A stretch of 43,373 nucleotides of DNA, from the NCBI GenBank assembly GCA_001544655.2, contig FCOD02000042.1, positions 1-43,373 of the forward strand, read 5' to 3'. Made by a program: the position numbers and the translations under genes. Shown one piece after another: positions 40,915-43,373 of the stretch. Positions within the stretch are counted from its first letter, which is position 1. Each line of letters starts with the position of its first letter. The notes beneath the pieces are model-generated. The model was given only the letters and a program-made list of their open reading frames with translations, was not told the origin of the DNA and ran no database searches. The DNA comes from Caballeronia turbans (lineage in GTDB: Bacteria; Pseudomonadota; Gammaproteobacteria; Burkholderiales; Burkholderiaceae).

Positions 40915-41871
40915 ATGGCGAGCGATCCTTTGACGGACGGCACACACCGCGAACGGCTCGATCTGCTCGATGTCGGCCTGTTCATGCGTGCGGCGGCGCT
41001 CGCGAATCTGTCGTCGGCGGCGCGTGAATTCGGCTTATCGCCCGCGGTGGCGAGCGCGCGCATCGCGGGGCTGGAGCGCATGCTCGGCACGCGGCTTTTG
41101 CATCGCACGACGCGGCGCGTTTCCGTCACGCAGGAAGGCGAAATCTTCGCGGCGCACGCGCGCGAGCTGCTCGACGCCGCCGAGGCCGCGCGCGCGTCGG
41201 TCGGGCGCGCACGGGCGCATCCGCACGGCCGCCTGCGCGTGACGATGCCCTCGTCGCTCGGTCGCCAGCACATCTCGCCGCTCATTCCCGCGTTTCTGCG
41301 CGCGTATCCCGGCGTGACGGTCGAGTTGCGCATGACCGACCAGATCGTCGATCTCGTCGATGAAGGCATCGACCTCGCGATCCGCATCGGTGCGCTGAAG
41401 GATTCGACGCTCGTCGCCCGGAAGCTCGCGAGCAACCGGCGCGTGCTGTGCGCGTCGCCCGCGTATCTCGCCGCGCACGGCACGCCGCGTCATCCGGCCG
41501 ATCTCGCCGGGCACGAATGCGTGATACTCGCCGATCAGCGCGACTGGAGTTTCGTGACGCCGACCGGCGTGATCGACGTGCGCGTGTCGGGGCGGCTCGT
41601 GACGGATAACGGCGAAGTGATCCGCGATGCGCTCGCGGCGGGTATCGGCATCGGGCTCAAATCGACGTGGAGCGTCGCGCCCCTGCTCGCGAGCGGCGAA
41701 CTCGTCACCGTGCTCGATGACTATCCGCTCGCGCAGACCGTCGCTATCTGGGCCGTGTATCCGAGCCGCGCGTTCGTGCCGCCGAAGACGCTCGCGTTCA
41801 TCGACTTCCTGGCGGCGCAGTTCGGCGAGCCGCCTTACTGGGACGTCGATCCGGCGCGCGTGCAGCGCTGA
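40915..41871 (+). CDS. LysR-family transcriptional regulator
   Basis: 318 residues. Winged helix (LLDVGLFMRAAALANLSSAAREFGLSPAVASARIAGLERMLG) and an effector-binding domain from about residue 100 (RLRVTMPSSLGRQHISPLIPAF), in the DsdC/CrgA style. Divergent from the quinone-oxidoreductase gene, whose regulator it probably is. Effector unknown. Confidence 0.85.
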   Translation: MASDPLTDGTHRERLDLLDVGLFMRAAALANLSSAAREFGLSPAVASARIAGLERMLGTRLLHRTTRRVSVTQEGEIFAAHARELLDAAEAARASVGRARAHPHGRLRVTMPSSLGRQHISPLIPAFLRAYPGVTVELRMTDQIVDLVDEGIDLAIRIGALKDSTLVARKLASNRRVLCASPAYLAAHGTPRHPADLAGHECVILADQRDWSFVTPTGVIDVRVSGRLVTDNGEVIRDALAAGIGIGLKSTWSVAPLLASGELVTVLDDYPLAQTVAIWAVYPSRAFVPPKTLAFIDFLAAQFGEPPYWDVDPARVQR

Positions 41872-41918
41872 AGGTTCTTTACAATGGCGGTTTCTTGCCT
41901 TCGTTCGCTTGCATCCCG

Positions 41919-42758
41919 ATGAATCTCGTCATTCAAAGCCCCGCCCCGATCTCCGATTCACATTTGCGGCCGCTCGCTGCGCTCGCGGGCTCGCAAGAGA
42001 CTCGACGCGTGGACGACGCGCTGCTGCGCCTGATCGACGCCGATCCGCTTCAGCGCCCCGATATCGACGCCTACTGCGGCGCGCATGGACTGGACTACGC
42101 TTACGTCGAACCGAACGCGAAACTCGCGGATTTCGGCCTCGTCGCGATGGACATGGACTCGACGCTCATCACGATCGAATGCATCGACGAGATCGCCGAT
42201 TTCTGCGGGCTGAAGGCCGAGGTCGCGGCGATCACGGAAGCGTCGATGCGCGGCGAGATCAAGGATTTCAACGAAAGCCTCACGCGGCGTGTCGCGCTGC
42301 TGAAGGGCCTCGACGCGAGCGCGCTGGAACGTGTCTACGAAGAACGCCTCGCGCTTTCGCCGGGCGCGGAACGGATGCTCGAAGGCGCGCGGGCCGCCGG
42401 CTTGAAGACGCTGCTCGTGTCGGGCGGGTTCACGTTCTTCACCGAGCGGCTGAAGGCGCGCCTCGGGCTCGATTACACGCGAGCGAACACGCTCGAGATC
42501 GTCGATGGCAAGCTGACCGGCAAGGTCGCCGGCGACATCGTGAATGCGGAGGTGAAGGCGCGCACGCTGATCGAGACTTGCGCGAAGATCGGCATCGATC
42601 CGAAGCGCGCCATTGCGATGGGCGACGGCTCGAACGATCTGAAGATGATGGCCGAAGCCGGCTTGTCGGTGGCGTTCCGTGCGAAGCCGGTCGTGCGGCA
42701 GTCGGCGAGCGTCGCGTTTAACTTTGTCGGGCTCGACGGATTGTTGCGGCTGTTCTGA
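41919..42758 (+). CDS. serB: Phosphoserine phosphatase
   Basis: 279 residues of the HAD family. Catalytic motif DMDSTLI with nucleophile D78 and D80, phosphate-binding SGGF (about 168) and metal motif GDGSNDLKM near residue 235. It removes phosphate from O-phosphoserine in the last step of serine synthesis, in the cytoplasm. Start at MNLVIQSPAP, 47 bp after the LysR gene. The N-terminal ~70 residues are a short ACT-like part. Confidence 0.95.
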   Translation: MNLVIQSPAPISDSHLRPLAALAGSQETRRVDDALLRLIDADPLQRPDIDAYCGAHGLDYAYVEPNAKLADFGLVAMDMDSTLITIECIDEIADFCGLKAEVAAITEASMRGEIKDFNESLTRRVALLKGLDASALERVYEERLALSPGAERMLEGARAAGLKTLLVSGGFTFFTERLKARLGLDYTRANTLEIVDGKLTGKVAGDIVNAEVKARTLIETCAKIGIDPKRAIAMGDGSNDLKMMAEAGLSVAFRAKPVVRQSASVAFNFVGLDGLLRLF

Positions 42759-42806
42759 ACGGTTTGGAAACGGCGCGTGGGGGGTATTGCCGTTCACTCA
42801 GGCATT

Positions 42807-43358
42807 CGCCGGATCCCGTTTTGTTTGTGGTTTATTAGCGTTGCCCCTGTGCGGGGCCGCAGTCACTTTCTTTGCTGCTGCAAAGAAAGTAACCAAAGAA
42901 AGCAGCTCGTTAAGCCCGCGGTCACACGCAGTTTGACCATGCTTGCCAGGTGACCGTGGGCTGCCTAAGTGTCGCCCTCATAGACCCAATCGGGCTTGGC
43001 TCGCGCACGGTCTGTCTCATCGCACCACTCCACTTGCTGGTTCAGCACCAAATAGCTTCGGCACAGCGCTACGCGCTGCCGCCGGGTCTGCAAGGGACAA
43101 CATCGGTCTGCACTTGCAGTGAGATGGAGGCGTTAGTAACGAAAGTTCGGGCAGACCCAATTGACCGGTCGGCCGCGAAGCGGGCCGGAGCCTTTTGGTG
43201 CTGAACCAGTTTGTTGTGTGGCGCGCGGCGACAGACCGTGCGCGAGCCAAGCCCGGTTAGTCTTGTGAGGGCGACACTTAGGCAGCCCACGACCGGCTGG
43301 CAAGCATGGCCAAACTGCGTGTGACCGCGGGCGTATCGAGCTGCTTTCTTTGGTTACT
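42807..43358. repeat. Nested inverted-repeat element, copy B (right end truncated)
   Basis: Begins CGCCGGATCCCGTTTTG, matching the far end of copy A in reverse complement. Its left arm has the same hairpin (42862-42893) and its core, bounded by GGTTCAGCAC at 43039 and GTGCTGAACC ending at 43207, is the reverse complement of the core of A with scattered substitutions. Its right arm stops after GGTTACTT at 43358/43359, where copy A continues TCTTTGCAGC. About 50 bp after serB. The short frames inside are not genes. Confidence 0.85.
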
Positions 43359-43373
43359 TGTATATTGACTCCA
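43359..43373. mobile_element. Possible end of another insertion sequence
   Basis: TGTATATTGACTCCA replaces the expected repeat sequence and begins with TG, as many IS ends do (the TTGAC resembles some IS21-like ends, but this is from memory). Only 15 bases are in the window, so the family is unproven. Confidence 0.3.

Noticed and set aside
42679-43290. Short frames in copy B on both strands
   Set aside because: Same repeat-derived peptides as in copy A; one merely runs out of serB in another frame.
1-43373. tRNA, rRNA, CRISPR arrays, phage modules, toxin-antitoxin pairs
   Set aside because: None seen by eye in any gap or strand; gaps are mostly short and explained.

Overview
The window is high-GC, gene-dense DNA that reads as a chromosome segment of a Burkholderiaceae bacterium (Burkholderia / Paraburkholderia / Caballeronia group). 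The evidence is the set of recognisable families and their neighbourhoods: a PGDYG protein, a probable DUF3022 protein, DUF2795, PE-Lig-Pol LigD with Ku, FetAB, a bacteriophytochrome operon and a kgu operon. No rRNA, tRNA or CRISPR was seen. Both edges look like insertion-sequence boundaries: positions 1-348 are the right end of an IS3-family element, and the last ~15 bases abruptly truncate a repeat.

Layout. 1-865: IS3 remnant and a PGDYG protein. 8220-862 (minus strand): 2-ketogluconate utilisation cluster kguE-kguK-kguT-kguD-ptxS, followed by an intramembrane protease (YhfC family) and a small DUF protein. A perfect 14-bp PtxS-type palindrome lies upstream of kguE, and a ~620-bp repeat element is lodged between kguT and kguD. 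8220-14983: divergent LysR regulator (YeiE-like) and YeiH exporter, then a three-gene cytoplasmic-facing molybdoenzyme, best read as sulfite dehydrogenase SoeABC. 15023-18018: a cystathionine gamma-synthase-family PLP enzyme, a glutathione S-transferase and an aldo/keto reductase. 18168-20681: a CLC channel/transporter with CBS domains, a hairpin-rich spacer and two small proteins. 20682-21193: an intergenic cluster of DnaA-box-like sites. 21194-23893: a DUF2946/CruR-type upstream ORF with CXXC and a C-terminal RAPP motif, a 36-codon His-rich ORF, and a TonB-dependent receptor. 23929-28965: AsmA protein, FetAB exporter and two VOC proteins. 29110-34574 (minus): bphO-bphP-response regulator-hybrid kinase. 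34779-38787 (minus): small hydrophilic protein, LigD and Ku (NHEJ). 39095-42758: exported protein, quinone-oxidoreductase-like enzyme with a divergent LysR regulator, and serB. 42807-43373: second copy of the repeat element, inverted relative to the first.

How the genes fit together. The kgu genes import 2-ketogluconate (KguT), phosphorylate it (KguK) and reduce it to 6-phosphogluconate (KguD), under PtxS repression. YeiH and SoeABC make a plausible sulfite-handling module (export or oxidation to sulfate) under the YeiE-like regulator. CruR and the receptor form a candidate copper-responsive, post-transcriptionally controlled import operon. BphO makes biliverdin for the BphP photoreceptor kinase, which probably signals to the single-domain response regulator and perhaps the hybrid kinase. 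LigD and Ku form a complete two-component NHEJ pathway.

The strongest leads for something new are the CruR / 36-aa HxHxH ORF / receptor arrangement, the two copies of a nested inverted-repeat element, and the DnaA-box cluster away from any replication gene. All functional calls rest on reading motifs and context by eye; no database search was run.
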